Shown: piece by piece, positions 22,992-33,435 of the stretch
How the letters are laid out: the number at the start of each line of letters is the position of its first letter
Numbering within the stretch: the stretch's first letter is position 1
Assembly: GCF_025685545.1 (NCBI RefSeq)
Contig: NZ_JAGSYC010000020.1
Span: 124,001 to 188,000 of the forward strand
Direction: 5' to 3'
Source of the DNA: Granulicella paludicola
GTDB taxonomy: Bacteria; Acidobacteriota; Terriglobia; Terriglobales; Acidobacteriaceae
DNA length: 64,000 nucleotides
The notes under the pieces: model-generated
What the model was told of the DNA's origin: nothing
Databases searched by the model: none
The model's input: the letters and a program-made list of their open reading frames with translations, nothing else
Position numbers and translations under genes: made by a program

Positions 22992-23053
22992 TCCTAATGA
23001 GTTAGGACATTACGCCGTGACGGAGTAGTTGTCAACTAAGAGTTTAGGACTTA
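22992..23053 (-). promoter_or_regulatory. Promoter and putative BlaI operator of the blaI-M56 operon
   Basis: On the minus strand TTGACA (23030-23035), a 17-nt spacer and TAATGT (23007-23012) make a promoter. A perfect inverted repeat TCCTAA-tgag-TTAGGA (22992-23007) overlaps the -10 on its downstream side, and a second TTAGGAC (23044-23050) lies just upstream of the -35. Two sites bracketing the promoter fit autorepression by BlaI. Confidence 0.6.
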
Positions 23054-23113
23054 ACTGTGATGACGGAGCTTGGAGAGTTGAGGAGTGGAGAGAGATGCTG
23101 CGAAGCCCACGTC

Positions 23114-23139
23114 CCAGAATCGGGACATGGGGCACCCAG
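23114..23139. repeat. Dispersed 25-bp repeat, copy 2
   Basis: CAGAATCG(G)GACATGGGGC and the following ACCCAG match the reverse complement of 203-227 with a single mismatch. Here a flanking GTCCC/GGGAC pair forms a small hairpin. It lies 20 nt downstream of the serine hydrolase stop. Confidence 0.7.
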
Positions 23140-23159
23140 TTTCTGCGTGGCTTCGGCGG

Positions 23160-24578
23160 CTAGGCTTTGCCGATGACGAGGAGCTGTTCGATCTTGCCGT
23201 CGGGTTCCAGGTAGACGGTGACGAGCACGGAGGTACCGCCGGAGAACGTCACTTTGTAGAGCCCGAAGGTCATGCCGCCTCGGAGGGAGGAGCTGAGCGG
23301 CGCAACGCTGGTGATGGTGCCGAGGGGGCCGAGGGTGGACTGGAAGTCGGCGAGGGTTTCTTTGTTGAAGTAGTCGTTGGTGTCGTCGGTGAAGAGGGAG
23401 CGGTCGATCTGGCTGGTCTGCAGGCCGGTGAGGATGGGCTGGAGTTTGGGAGCGAACGTGGCAACGACACCGGCGGCGGGTGAGGGTTTGGCGGGCGGCG
23501 GCTCGGGCAGGATCAGAGGCTCGATGGCAGCGGCGATCTCACTGGCGGCTTCGCTGGCGATCTCGTTGGTGAGCACGACGACGGCTGCGTGGTCGTTGGG
23601 ATAGACGACGTTTTCTGCGACATAGCCGCCGACTTCGCCGCTGTGCTCGAAGACGAGGCGGCCGTTCTTCTGGCGGATGAAGATGCCGAGGCCGTAGTGT
23701 GCGTCCTTGCCGTTCTTGAGGGTGAAGCTGGTTTCGAACTCCTTGTAGCTTTCGGGCGTGAGCAGGGTGCGGTCGATGATGCCGAGGTCCCAGGTGAGCA
23801 GGCCGGAGGCGGGCATGGCGAGTTCTCCGTCGCCGAAGTACCAGCCGTCGCCTTCGAGCGGCAGCACGCGGGGCGCGGCCATGGCGTTGGACATGTAGCC
23901 ATCGACCTGGAGGCGTTTGCGATCGGTGTAGGCGTTGAAGACGGTCTCCATCCGCAGAGGGGCGAGGACGCGTTCCTGGATGAACTTGTAGAGGGGTTCT
24001 CCGGAGACCTTCTGCACAATGAGGCCGAGCAGCACGTAGTTGGTGTTGGAGTACTGCCAGTCGGTGCCGGGGTCGAAGTCGAGCGGCTTGGTGGCCCACT
24101 GGCGGACGTTGGCGAGCGGGTCAACGGATTTGCGCCATGCGGGAACCTGATAGTCCTGCGGGGCGAAGTCTTCGTAGCCGCTGGTCATGGTCATGAGGTT
24201 GCGGAGAGAGACCTCGTTCGAACGGGTGAGTTCGGGGAAGTACTTGGCGACCTTGTCGTCAAGGGAGAGCTTGCCGTCCTGCTGCAGAATGAGCGCGGCG
24301 GTGGCGGTGAACTGCTTGGAGATGGAGCCGATGGGGTACTCCATCGCGGCCTCGGAGGCTTTGGGCGGCGAGACGATGGCGAGGCCAAAGGCTTTGGTGT
24401 AGACGATGGCGCCGTCTTTGACGATGCCGACGGAGGCAGAGGGTACGCCGGTTTCGGCGAGGACTTTTTTCGCGATGGCATCGACTTTGGCTTCGGTCGC
24501 GGGATCGAGCGAGGGAGCCTGCTGGGCTTGGGCGACGAGGGAAGCGGCGAGGAGCGCTGCTGCGATAGGGAGACGCAT
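23160..24578 (-). CDS. Secreted serine hydrolase, beta-lactamase/class C PBP family
   Basis: A 472-residue protein with a signal peptide (MRLPIAAALLAASLVAQAQ). The class C-type motifs are GSISKQFT (nucleophile Ser and Lys of SXXK, near residue 80), YSNTNY (the YXN Tyr) and EHSGEVGGY (in place of KTG). The last 110 residues form an extra domain after a Pro-rich linker (LPEPPPAKPSPA). Members include esterases, D-aminopeptidases and PBP-like hydrolases; few are true beta-lactamases. No good Shine-Dalgarno precedes the ATG at 24578, and an in-frame extension upstream exists, but the signal peptide supports this start. Confidence 0.88.
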   Translation of the reverse strand: MRLPIAAALLAASLVAQAQQAPSLDPATEAKVDAIAKKVLAETGVPSASVGIVKDGAIVYTKAFGLAIVSPPKASEAAMEYPIGSISKQFTATAALILQQDGKLSLDDKVAKYFPELTRSNEVSLRNLMTMTSGYEDFAPQDYQVPAWRKSVDPLANVRQWATKPLDFDPGTDWQYSNTNYVLLGLIVQKVSGEPLYKFIQERVLAPLRMETVFNAYTDRKRLQVDGYMSNAMAAPRVLPLEGDGWYFGDGELAMPASGLLTWDLGIIDRTLLTPESYKEFETSFTLKNGKDAHYGLGIFIRQKNGRLVFEHSGEVGGYVAENVVYPNDHAAVVVLTNEIASEAASEIAAAIEPLILPEPPPAKPSPAAGVVATFAPKLQPILTGLQTSQIDRSLFTDDTNDYFNKETLADFQSTLGPLGTITSVAPLSSSLRGGMTFGLYKVTFSGGTSVLVTVYLEPDGKIEQLLVIGKA

Positions 24579-24758
24579 AGGGAGAAGGGTAGCACCGGGA
24601 TGGGAGGCGAATCGAATCGCGGGACGGATGGGCCGCGTGGATTCAGCTTGATTCAGGAGGGTTGTTGTGGAAGCATCGGCTTGTCTTCTGCGTCCGACTG
24701 CTGCTTCAAGAAGGAGCCTTTTAGGCACGCGAGAACCTCTGCTGAAACCTCATTGACG

Positions 24759-26087
24759 ATGACGTGGCCGTTGTTTGTCAGCCTGCTGCTGACGGCGGCG
24801 GTGGTGGCATTCGTGTGTGCTCCACCGATGACGCCGGTGCATTCGTGGGAACCGATCTTTACGCTGGCTACGGTGTATCTGATGGTGGCGGGGAGTGTTC
24901 ACGCGGCTGCGGTGTGGGGCGTGTGCCGGGTGCGCGATGAGAGTCGCGGCGCGGGTGTGTGGCCGGTGGTGTGGACGGCATGGGTGGCGATCGTGTGGCT
25001 GCCGCTGATTGCGCTGCTGACGCAGGAACGGTCACCCTGGGTAGCTGCGGTGCTGCCGGTAACGGCTGTGTTTGCGACGGTGCTTCTGCGGAAGAAGGAT
25101 GCTCTGAACGAGGAATCGGGCGGTAGCGCGGTGAGGATGTTCGAGAACGAGATGCCGCTGTGGGAGATTCCGCGAGCGGCTGTTGTGGCCTCAGTGGGAC
25201 TGCAGATCGGGATTACGATGCTGGCGACGAGCCATGCCTGGACGGCAGGCTGCCTGCTGGCGGCTGCGGTGATCTATCCGGTGGATCGTTGGCTGGAGCG
25301 CACGAATGTTGTCGAGGGCGCGATCTCGCGGTGGCAACGAGTGTCGGCGGCAAACTCGGCAGTGGTGTGGTTGTTGATGGTGCTGGCACTGGTGCCATTT
25401 ATTGCAGCGTATGCTTCGGGCGAGATGAGCACGCTGCTGGGGCTACACCCGGTGAGCCATTCGGCACAGCCTCGTGCGAGCGCGGCTGGAGCGGCAGGTG
25501 GTTTTACGGGGATTATCCTGACGACACCGAAGCGGCCGTATGAGGTGGTGGTGCCGATGGCTCTCATTGCCGGGGGTGCGGGAATCCGTGATCCACACAA
25601 GATAGCGTTCGATGGAGCGTACTGGTTCTTCAAACGACCGTATACGCAGCCGACTGCGAATGTGCGTCGGGCGCAGGGCGATCCGATTCGCAATCACATC
25701 TTCTCAACTGACAACGAGCCGCTGATGATGGAGGCGCATCAGCATTTGGATACGCCGATTTCGATGTCTTGCTGCCGGTCGCTGCGTGTTGAGGTGGACA
25801 ACGCCGATAATGTCCGTGGGTCGATTGCGCTGGAGGTGCTGGTGCGGAACTCGGCGGAGAAGCATGGCGGGGCGATTTCGCTTGGGGATGAGGTGCTGCC
25901 GACGAGTGTGGCGTCTCCCATGCCGCTGAAGCGCGGGACGGTGCCGGACCATGTGACGTTTCAGCTGCCGCGAGCGGTGATGAAGGGCCGAACGTTCGAT
26001 GAGATCACTGTGCGGATTCGGACGGCGGAGTCGCAGGGGCTGAGTGGGGTGAAGGTGGCGGTGAAGGACTTCGTGCTGGTGCCGTAA
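24759..26087 (+). CDS. Multi-pass membrane protein with a C-terminal soluble domain, unknown function
   Basis: A 442-residue protein starting MTWPLFVSLLLTAAVVAFVC. About seven hydrophobic helices occupy the first 240 residues. The remaining 200 form a soluble, beta-rich domain (GIILTTPKRPYEVVVPM, YWFFKRPYTQPTANVRRAQGDPIRNHIFSTDNEPLMMEAHQHL, ISMSCCRSLRVEVDN, EVLVRNSAEKHGG). The soluble part looks like a jelly-roll or carbohydrate-binding sandwich. The gene is divergent from the serine hydrolase with 180 nt between. No family recognised and no ribosome site seen. Confidence 0.7.
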   Translation: MTWPLFVSLLLTAAVVAFVCAPPMTPVHSWEPIFTLATVYLMVAGSVHAAAVWGVCRVRDESRGAGVWPVVWTAWVAIVWLPLIALLTQERSPWVAAVLPVTAVFATVLLRKKDALNEESGGSAVRMFENEMPLWEIPRAAVVASVGLQIGITMLATSHAWTAGCLLAAAVIYPVDRWLERTNVVEGAISRWQRVSAANSAVVWLLMVLALVPFIAAYASGEMSTLLGLHPVSHSAQPRASAAGAAGGFTGIILTTPKRPYEVVVPMALIAGGAGIRDPHKIAFDGAYWFFKRPYTQPTANVRRAQGDPIRNHIFSTDNEPLMMEAHQHLDTPISMSCCRSLRVEVDNADNVRGSIALEVLVRNSAEKHGGAISLGDEVLPTSVASPMPLKRGTVPDHVTFQLPRAVMKGRTFDEITVRIRTAESQGLSGVKVAVKDFVLVP

Positions 26088-26112
26088 GGCGGTGCGGGCA
26101 ACGGCAACTGCA

Positions 26113-26172
26113 GGTCTCCCCGCTGCGGCATAAGTGCGCGCCGCTGGTCGAGATAGCAAGCTTTTTTTGGGG
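26113..26172. repeat. Dispersed 'AAGTGCGCGCC' repeat, copy 2
   Basis: GTCTCCCCGCTGCGGCATAAGTGCGCGCC-type order followed by TCGAGATAGCAAG and a T run matches the copy at 17155-17215 with several changes. Confidence 0.65.
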
Positions 26173-26186
26173 GGGAGTGAAATGAC

Positions 26187-26212
26187 GAAGGCCGCCATTG
26201 CTGGCGGCCTTC
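26187..26212. terminator. Bidirectional hairpin between the membrane-protein gene and rpsA
   Basis: GAAGGCCGCC (26187-26196) and GGCGGCCTTC (26203-26212) form a perfect 10-bp stem with a 6-nt loop between two convergent genes. T residues follow on the plus side (GTTTGTTG). Confidence 0.75.
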
Positions 26213-26232
26213 GTTTGTTGCTGGCGAGTGAG

Positions 26233-28194
<1,962 letters not shown>

Positions 28195-28381
28195 ATGGGT
28201 AATCGAATGCTCCGGGATCCAGTGTCTCTACTAGGGCTGCATCGTGGGCGATTCGCCATGAGGGCAGAAAATTCTGCCTCCAACGGAGGGATCGCACGAG
28301 TTCTTGATGTCAGCGGGAGTGAGTATTGCTTTGGAACAGAGCGGCTACGACTGGGTCCCGCGCGCAGGGGCTCTCTGTGCA

Positions 28382-28410
28382 AGTGTAGCAGTGCGGTGAT
28401 GGTGGGTCAA
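28382..28410 (-). promoter_or_regulatory. Promoter of rpsA
   Basis: On the minus strand TTGACC (28405-28410), a 17-nt spacer and TACACT (28382-28387). It would give a leader of about 180 nt before the rpsA ATG. The remaining bases between rpsA and the HIT gene (28195-28555) show nothing else; S1 genes commonly have long regulated leaders, but I cannot see a defined structure. Confidence 0.5.
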
Positions 28411-28543
28411 CGAAGTCAAGCAGATCAAGCACGTATTAACGATAGGGAAATGTCTTGCTGCGTAATGGACGGTCGAGTACCCCCTCAGGTTGCAAGATTT
28501 TTGGGGCTGGGCGATCTTCGAGCGGAGAGCGCCGGTGCCGTCC

Positions 28544-28549
28544 TATACT
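28544..28549 (+). promoter_or_regulatory. -10-like hexamer of the HIT gene, probable leaderless start
   Basis: TATACT ends 6 nt before the ATG at 28556; the intervening GCGAGG could double as a weak ribosome site. Confidence 0.4.
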
Positions 28550-28555
28550 GCGAGG

Positions 28556-29164
28556 ATGAGCGCGGACGAGAGGTCGGGTGGGGAGCGTCTCTGGACGCCA
28601 TGGCGTTATGCCTATGTGACGGGGGACCGAGGTGGTCGCGAGGGGGTGCCGGAGTCTCTGGCGGCCTGGCCGGGAGACCATCACTGCGTGTTTTGCAATG
28701 TGATTGCCGCGGCCGATTATGCGATCGCGCACGGTATGTCTCCGGACGAGGCGGAAAAAGCGGTGTGGATCCTGGAGCGCGGACAGTATGGATTTCTGAT
28801 GCTGAATGCTTTCCCGTACAACAGCGGCCATCTCATGGCTGTTCCCTATGCGCACCAGAGTTCGCTGGCGGCTTTGCCGCTGGAGGTCGCTGAGGAGCTG
28901 ATGCGTATGGCGCGGCGGGCGGAGCGGGCGTTGCGTAGCGTGTATAAACCGCATGGGCTCAACCTGGGGATGAACCTGGGGGCGCCGGCGGGAGCTGGGA
29001 TTGCGGAACACCTTCACCTTCATGCGGTGCCGCGCTGGACGGGCGATAACAACTTTATGGCTGTTCTGGCCGAAACGCGGGTACTTCCCGAACTGCTGGA
29101 CGATTCCTGGAACAGGATTCGCAAGGCGCTTAATGAGAATTCTTTCGAAAGAAGCATCTTCTAG
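28556..29164 (+). CDS. HIT-family nucleotide hydrolase/transferase (Ap4A phosphorylase-like)
   Basis: A 202-residue HIT protein. The HIT signature is EHLHLHAVPRW (His-x-His-x-His, near residue 155). The LWTPWRYAYV start and a CVFC zinc pair near residue 44 are characteristic of the Ap4A phosphorylase/HIT branch, as is NAFPYNSGHLMAVPYAH. These enzymes split dinucleoside polyphosphates or AMP derivatives. An upstream frame to 28490 lacks a start signal. The gene begins 360 nt from divergent rpsA. Confidence 0.9.
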   Translation: MSADERSGGERLWTPWRYAYVTGDRGGREGVPESLAAWPGDHHCVFCNVIAAADYAIAHGMSPDEAEKAVWILERGQYGFLMLNAFPYNSGHLMAVPYAHQSSLAALPLEVAEELMRMARRAERALRSVYKPHGLNLGMNLGAPAGAGIAEHLHLHAVPRWTGDNNFMAVLAETRVLPELLDDSWNRIRKALNENSFERSIF

Positions 29165-29322
29165 CGCGGTATAGTTGTCCTCACAGTTGCATAGATCTCT
29201 GCTGCAAGCTGCCTCCTGAAAAATCTGTTCGCTTATCGCAAGAACTTTGTAAAGTTCGGGTCACTCGCGACCGATGAGTAGCATCACAGTTTAGGTACGG
29301 CAAATACCAGCGGAGAAATTTC

Positions 29323-29727
29323 ATGAGTGACACCACGTTCGCACGCACGTTCCCGTCTGATCGCCTGCAAGCCACCGCGGCGAATACTCCCCGACGCACG
29401 ATGCACGGCAGCGGGGGATGGACGTTGCCCTCACAGTTTGGAGCGTTGCGCCAACCACAGGATGGAGCTCTAACGAGCGGCATCACGAATGGAACCTCGT
29501 CCATACGCCCCATCGATGGGCGCTCCTATACTTCGGTGATGGAGGCTGACGATGCCCGGCTGAATGGCTCGCTTCGTTCGCTAGCTTGCCGTGTGAAGGG
29601 CCTGAACGTTCGCCCGGCACTGCCATCCGACCTGACGCAGTTGGATACGCCCGCGATGGAAGTTTCCCTGAAAAAGGTACCCGAAGCGAGCGGCAAAACA
29701 GCCTCGGCGCGAACTCAGGTCGCCTAA
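29323..29727 (+). CDS. Hypothetical protein
   Basis: A 134-residue soluble protein starting MSDTTFARTFPSDRLQ. It is polar, rich in Thr, Ser, Ala and Arg, with no signal peptide, membrane helix or metal motif. GGAG lies 9 nt before the ATG, a strong terminator follows, and a TATAGT (29170-29175) upstream could be a -10, so it looks like a transcribed single gene. Several conserved-looking prolines (RPALPSDLTQLDTPAMEV) suggest a partly unfolded protein. No family recognised. Confidence 0.55.
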   Translation: MSDTTFARTFPSDRLQATAANTPRRTMHGSGGWTLPSQFGALRQPQDGALTSGITNGTSSIRPIDGRSYTSVMEADDARLNGSLRSLACRVKGLNVRPALPSDLTQLDTPAMEVSLKKVPEASGKTASARTQVA

Positions 29728-29750
29728 ATACGGCAGTAAGTTCACAAAAG

Positions 29751-29786
29751 AAGAGGTCGGGACTTCCCCGGCCTCTTATTCTTTTT
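29751..29786 (+). terminator. Terminator of the hypothetical gene at 29323
   Basis: AAGAGGTCGGG pairs with CCCCGGCCTCTT around a short loop (one bulge), followed by ATTCTTTTT. It lies 23 nt after the stop codon and may also serve the convergent gene. Confidence 0.85.
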
Positions 29787-29804
29787 GCTCCAGATTCAGC
29801 TTTG

Positions 29805-30341
29805 CTACGGTTGGGTACCCTCGACGGAGGCGCGCTGACCGAGGTGTCCGCCGGGGCGGACGTGAGTGGCTTCGAAGCTGGTGATGCGCCATGTGCCGTT
29901 GGGGAGCCGCTGATAGACCTTCACATAGCGGAAGGCACCGTTGAGTGGCTTTCCTTCGCTGGTAGCGTCGAGCTCTGCGAGGGAAGTAACGATGGCGATG
30001 TGGCCGAGCAACTTGATCTTGGACTCGGTGGTGTCGAGCTTGACGAAGCTCAGCTGGCGGCTGCGCAAGCGGTCGAGTTGCTGGGTTTTGGTAAGCAGAT
30101 CGCCTGAAGCGGTAATGCCGAGATAGTCGTCCGAGAGCAGTTTGTCCAGAGCCGCGACATCGCCGGTGAGCATGGCCTGCGACCATTGGTGCTCGAGGTC
30201 CTCGACCTGCTCGCGTTCCATTTTCTTGGGTGGATGATGTCCGTTCTTGTGCGGATTTTGCGCCGCCAGGCCGAACGTTACACAGGCCAGTAGAAGGCCT
30301 GCCAAGATCCGGGAGGTTCGCGATGGCGTGCGAGGACTCAT
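29805..30341 (-). CDS. Secreted DUF4440/SnoaL-like (NTF2-fold) protein
   Basis: A 178-residue protein with a signal peptide (MSPRTPSRTSRILAGLLLACVTFGLAAQ). The mature domain is a classic NTF2-fold DUF4440: EDLEHQWSQAMLTGDVAALDKLLSDDYLGITASGDLLTKTQQLDRL, then IAIVTSLAELDATSEGKPLNGAFRYVKVYQRLPNGTWRITSFEATHV. Such proteins bind small ligands or act as isomerase-like scaffolds; the role here is unknown. A basic His/Lys stretch (HKNGHHPPKKMERE) links signal and domain. The longer upstream frame lacks a ribosome site. Confidence 0.85.
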   Translation of the reverse strand: MSPRTPSRTSRILAGLLLACVTFGLAAQNPHKNGHHPPKKMEREQVEDLEHQWSQAMLTGDVAALDKLLSDDYLGITASGDLLTKTQQLDRLRSRQLSFVKLDTTESKIKLLGHIAIVTSLAELDATSEGKPLNGAFRYVKVYQRLPNGTWRITSFEATHVRPGGHLGQRASVEGTQP

Positions 30342-30555
30342 CAATGTACCGGATACTATGCTGCTATTGAGCGACGCGTCAAAGCATGTTTTGCGCTGCA
30401 GCCAAATGCGCTGGTTGTGATGTTTCCTCATGCCATCTCCCCGTTACTACATCAGACGATGATCCACCGGCGATTGCTACCGGAGGTGAGGGCTTCCTTT
30501 TGAAATAGGATGCGCGCGGCGAGAGAGAGGTCATCGGAGAACCGAACACACGGAA

Positions 30556-33435
30556 TCAACGGGCTTTTCGTTGACGCTTCTTGGCCGTGGCGGCGATCTT
30601 TTTCTTCTCTTTCTTCGTGCCGCCGGAATTCTTGTCTTTGGACTTGGCCTTCTTCGCGTCTGTTTTACCGGAACGAAGCGAGGGACGGGGTGCGCCAGTG
30701 TTCGCGAGGGGTTCAGTGCCGGGCAGGAGAGCGAATTGCAGGCGGCGCTGTTGGCGGTCGATGCGGTCGAGGATGACTTCGACCCGCTGGCCGAGAGAGA
30801 AGACGTGGCCGGTACGGCTGCCGACGATGGTGCGGTCGGTGTCGCGGAAGCTGTAGAAGTCGCCGGTGAGTGAAGGCAGAGGGACGAGGCCTTCAATGAA
30901 GAGTTCGTCGAGTTCGACGAAGAAACCGTATTTGGTGCAGGAAAGGATGGTGGCGTGGAAGTCGTCGCCGATGCGGTCCTGCATGAATTTGATCTTCTTC
31001 CACTCGATCAGTTCGCGCTCGGCGTCGGCGGAGCGGCGCTCGGCGAGGGAGGATTCGGTGGCGATGTCGGTGAGTTCTTCGGCGGCGATGGGCGGTTCGG
31101 GTGTTTGGGCTTTGCTGTGATGCGTCGGCGAGCCTACTTCGTGTGTGTGCCGCTTCTGGCGGGACGACACGCTCTGCAAATAACTCTGCGGCGATTTGTG
31201 ACGACGGTCGAAGTCTGCCTGCCAAGGCTGCGGATCGGTGGAGGTGATCGGGCCGCCGAGCGGGTTCGCATCGCGGCGGAGCATCGCTCGCACCAGGCGA
31301 TGCACGATGAGATCTGGATAGCGGCGAATGGGTGAGGTGAAGTGGGTATAGCTGGGGCTGGCGAGAGCGAAGTGGCCTTCGTTCTGCTCGGAGTAGCGGG
31401 CCTGCTTGAGCGAACGCAGCATGAGGTAGGCGAGGATGCGCTCCTCGGAGGTGCCGCTGATGCGGCGGACGAGCTTCTGGTACATCTGCGGCGTGACGGG
31501 GATGGACTCGGGGATCTCGTGTTGTTGCGGAGCGCGGGAGTCTTTGCCGCGGAAGGATTTCTGGCGAGAGTCGCGGCGATCGGACTTCATGGTGAGCTTG
31601 CGCACGGGCAGATTGCCGAGGCCGAGCGAATGGCCGAAGGTGGCGGCGGTCTCTTCGAAGTCGACGATGCGCTTGGGGTCCGGCATCTCGTGGATGCGAT
31701 AGATAGAGGGGATGTCCTGCGATTCAAGCCAGGTGGCGACGCACTCGTTGGCGGAAAGCATGAACTCTTCGATGAGGCGATGCGACCAGCCACGCTCCGA
31801 GCGGACGATGGCCTTCATGTTGCCGTCGGGGTCGAACTGGACGATGGGTTCGGGCAGGTCGAAGTCGATGGAGCCGCGACGGACGCGTTTCGCATTGAGG
31901 CGTAGCGCGAGTTCAAGCATGGCGTCGAAGGCTGCGGGGAGTTCGGGCTGTTCGAGGGCGATGCGTTCGCGCTCGGCAAGGTCTTCGGCAGAGGGTTCAG
32001 GGGTTACGGCGGTGTATTTGTTCCAGTGAGCTGCAGATGGGCTGGCGTTGATGCAATGCTGCACGCTGGTGTAGGTCATGCGGCGCGCAGAGCGAATCAG
32101 GCCTTCGGCTACGCGGTAGCGGACAATCTCGCCGCGAGCATCGATCTCCATGATGCAGCTGAGGACGAGGCGATCCTCGTGCGGCAGCAGCGAGCACATC
32201 CCGCTGGACAGGGCGTGCGGCAGCATCGGCACTGCGCGGTCCGGGAAGTAGACGCTGGTGCCGCGCATGCGGGCTTCGGTGTCGAGTGCGGAGCCGGGGC
32301 GGACGTACCAGCTGACGTCGGCGATGTGTACCTGCAGCTCGGTGTTGCCGTCGGGCAGGTCGCGGACGAGTACGGCATCGTCGAAGTCGCGGGCGGTCTC
32401 GCCGTCAATGGTGACGATGGGGAACGAACGGAAGTCTTCGCGGTCGGCGAGGTCCTCAGTAGATAAGGTGGCGACGGTTTCGAGCGCGCGGTCGGTGGCT
32501 TCAGCCAGGACGGCGGCGGGGAAGGTGTGCGGAATATGGTGCTTGCGGATGATGATCTCGACGTCGACGCCGAAGGCATCGGGTGGGCCGAGAACTTCGA
32601 TGAGGCGTCCGCGAGCGGGGCGGCCGGGCGTGGGGAAGGCCGTGATCTCTACATCGACGGCCATGCCTTCCAGCGGGAGATCGGGGTTGGCTGGCTGATG
32701 CTGCAGGGTTTCGCGGGCTTCGTCGCCCAGCATGCGGTGGGGCGTGTCTAATTCGGCTGCGATGACCTCGTCGCCATCGGGTATATGGATGGAGCCTGTG
32801 ATGCGCTCGTCGAGCGGGGTCACGTAGTTGCCGGCGAGTGCTGATGGATCAAAGCGGCGACCATGGGGACGGGCGTAGTGAAAGATGCCGACCACTGTGG
32901 GGTTGCGACGCGTAAGCACACGGGCGACGCGGCCGGAACGCCGGCCATCGCGGCTGGGTGGAGCCTCGTCCACGAGGACGAGATCGCCTTGCATGGCACC
33001 GTTGATCTCGTTCGGCGGGATGAAGATGTCGTCTGTTTTGACCGAAGAGGTGGTCGCGGAGGATTTATCGGGGCGGACAAAGCCGAATCCGTCGCGGTGC
33101 AGGTCTAGTCGGCCGCTGACTAAACGATCGCGTCCCGACCGAACGGCCGCCTCGAAGCCGTTAAAGCGGCCTTTAGACGCAGTACCTTGGTCGACAGTCG
33201 CTATATGTTTCGACTTTTCGGGGCTAGTGGGTAGTGCCCAGGCGTCCTCGCCTGCGCGGATCAATTCACCTCGAGCGACCATGCGTGTGAGCTGCTCCAC
33301 AAGCAGCCGCCGTTCTCGTCCACCGCCGAGACCGAGCTCGCGCACGAGCTGTTTATAGCCAGCCCTTGATCCTGCGGAACGGCTGATTCTATTGACTAGA
33401 TCGCGATCGGAGCGTGGATAGGGGGAGCGTGCCAT
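30556..33435 (-). CDS. rnr: Ribonuclease R
   Basis: A 959-residue 3'-5' exoribonuclease (RNB family). An N-terminal winged-helix region precedes two cold-shock domains (GRLDLHRDGFGFVRP). The catalytic RNB core has ARDFDDAVLV with the metal-binding Asp residues (near 365-373), then VHIADVSWYVRPGSALD, TSVYFPDRAVPMLP, and LAYLMLRSLKQARYS...HFALASPSYTHFTSPIRRYPDL. The S1 domain follows (FHATILSCTKYGFFVELDELFIEGLVPL), and a Lys-rich tail ends the protein. An 80-residue hydrophilic insert (about 740-820: GPITSTDPQPWQADFDRRH...) lies between catalytic core and S1. It processes structured RNA and degrades rRNA and mRNA. Confidence 0.96.
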   Translation of the reverse strand: MARSPYPRSDRDLVNRISRSAGSRAGYKQLVRELGLGGGRERRLLVEQLTRMVARGELIRAGEDAWALPTSPEKSKHIATVDQGTASKGRFNGFEAAVRSGRDRLVSGRLDLHRDGFGFVRPDKSSATTSSVKTDDIFIPPNEINGAMQGDLVLVDEAPPSRDGRRSGRVARVLTRRNPTVVGIFHYARPHGRRFDPSALAGNYVTPLDERITGSIHIPDGDEVIAAELDTPHRMLGDEARETLQHQPANPDLPLEGMAVDVEITAFPTPGRPARGRLIEVLGPPDAFGVDVEIIIRKHHIPHTFPAAVLAEATDRALETVATLSTEDLADREDFRSFPIVTIDGETARDFDDAVLVRDLPDGNTELQVHIADVSWYVRPGSALDTEARMRGTSVYFPDRAVPMLPHALSSGMCSLLPHEDRLVLSCIMEIDARGEIVRYRVAEGLIRSARRMTYTSVQHCINASPSAAHWNKYTAVTPEPSAEDLAERERIALEQPELPAAFDAMLELALRLNAKRVRRGSIDFDLPEPIVQFDPDGNMKAIVRSERGWSHRLIEEFMLSANECVATWLESQDIPSIYRIHEMPDPKRIVDFEETAATFGHSLGLGNLPVRKLTMKSDRRDSRQKSFRGKDSRAPQQHEIPESIPVTPQMYQKLVRRISGTSEERILAYLMLRSLKQARYSEQNEGHFALASPSYTHFTSPIRRYPDLIVHRLVRAMLRRDANPLGGPITSTDPQPWQADFDRRHKSPQSYLQSVSSRQKRHTHEVGSPTHHSKAQTPEPPIAAEELTDIATESSLAERRSADAERELIEWKKIKFMQDRIGDDFHATILSCTKYGFFVELDELFIEGLVPLPSLTGDFYSFRDTDRTIVGSRTGHVFSLGQRVEVILDRIDRQQRRLQFALLPGTEPLANTGAPRPSLRSGKTDAKKAKSKDKNSGGTKKEKKKIAATAKKRQRKAR

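Noticed and set aside
23589-26087. A long continuous plus-strand frame covering the serine hydrolase antisense and the membrane protein
   Set aside because: The first 1.2 kb is the antisense of a clear serine hydrolase. The real gene starts at ATG 24759 with a membrane helix.
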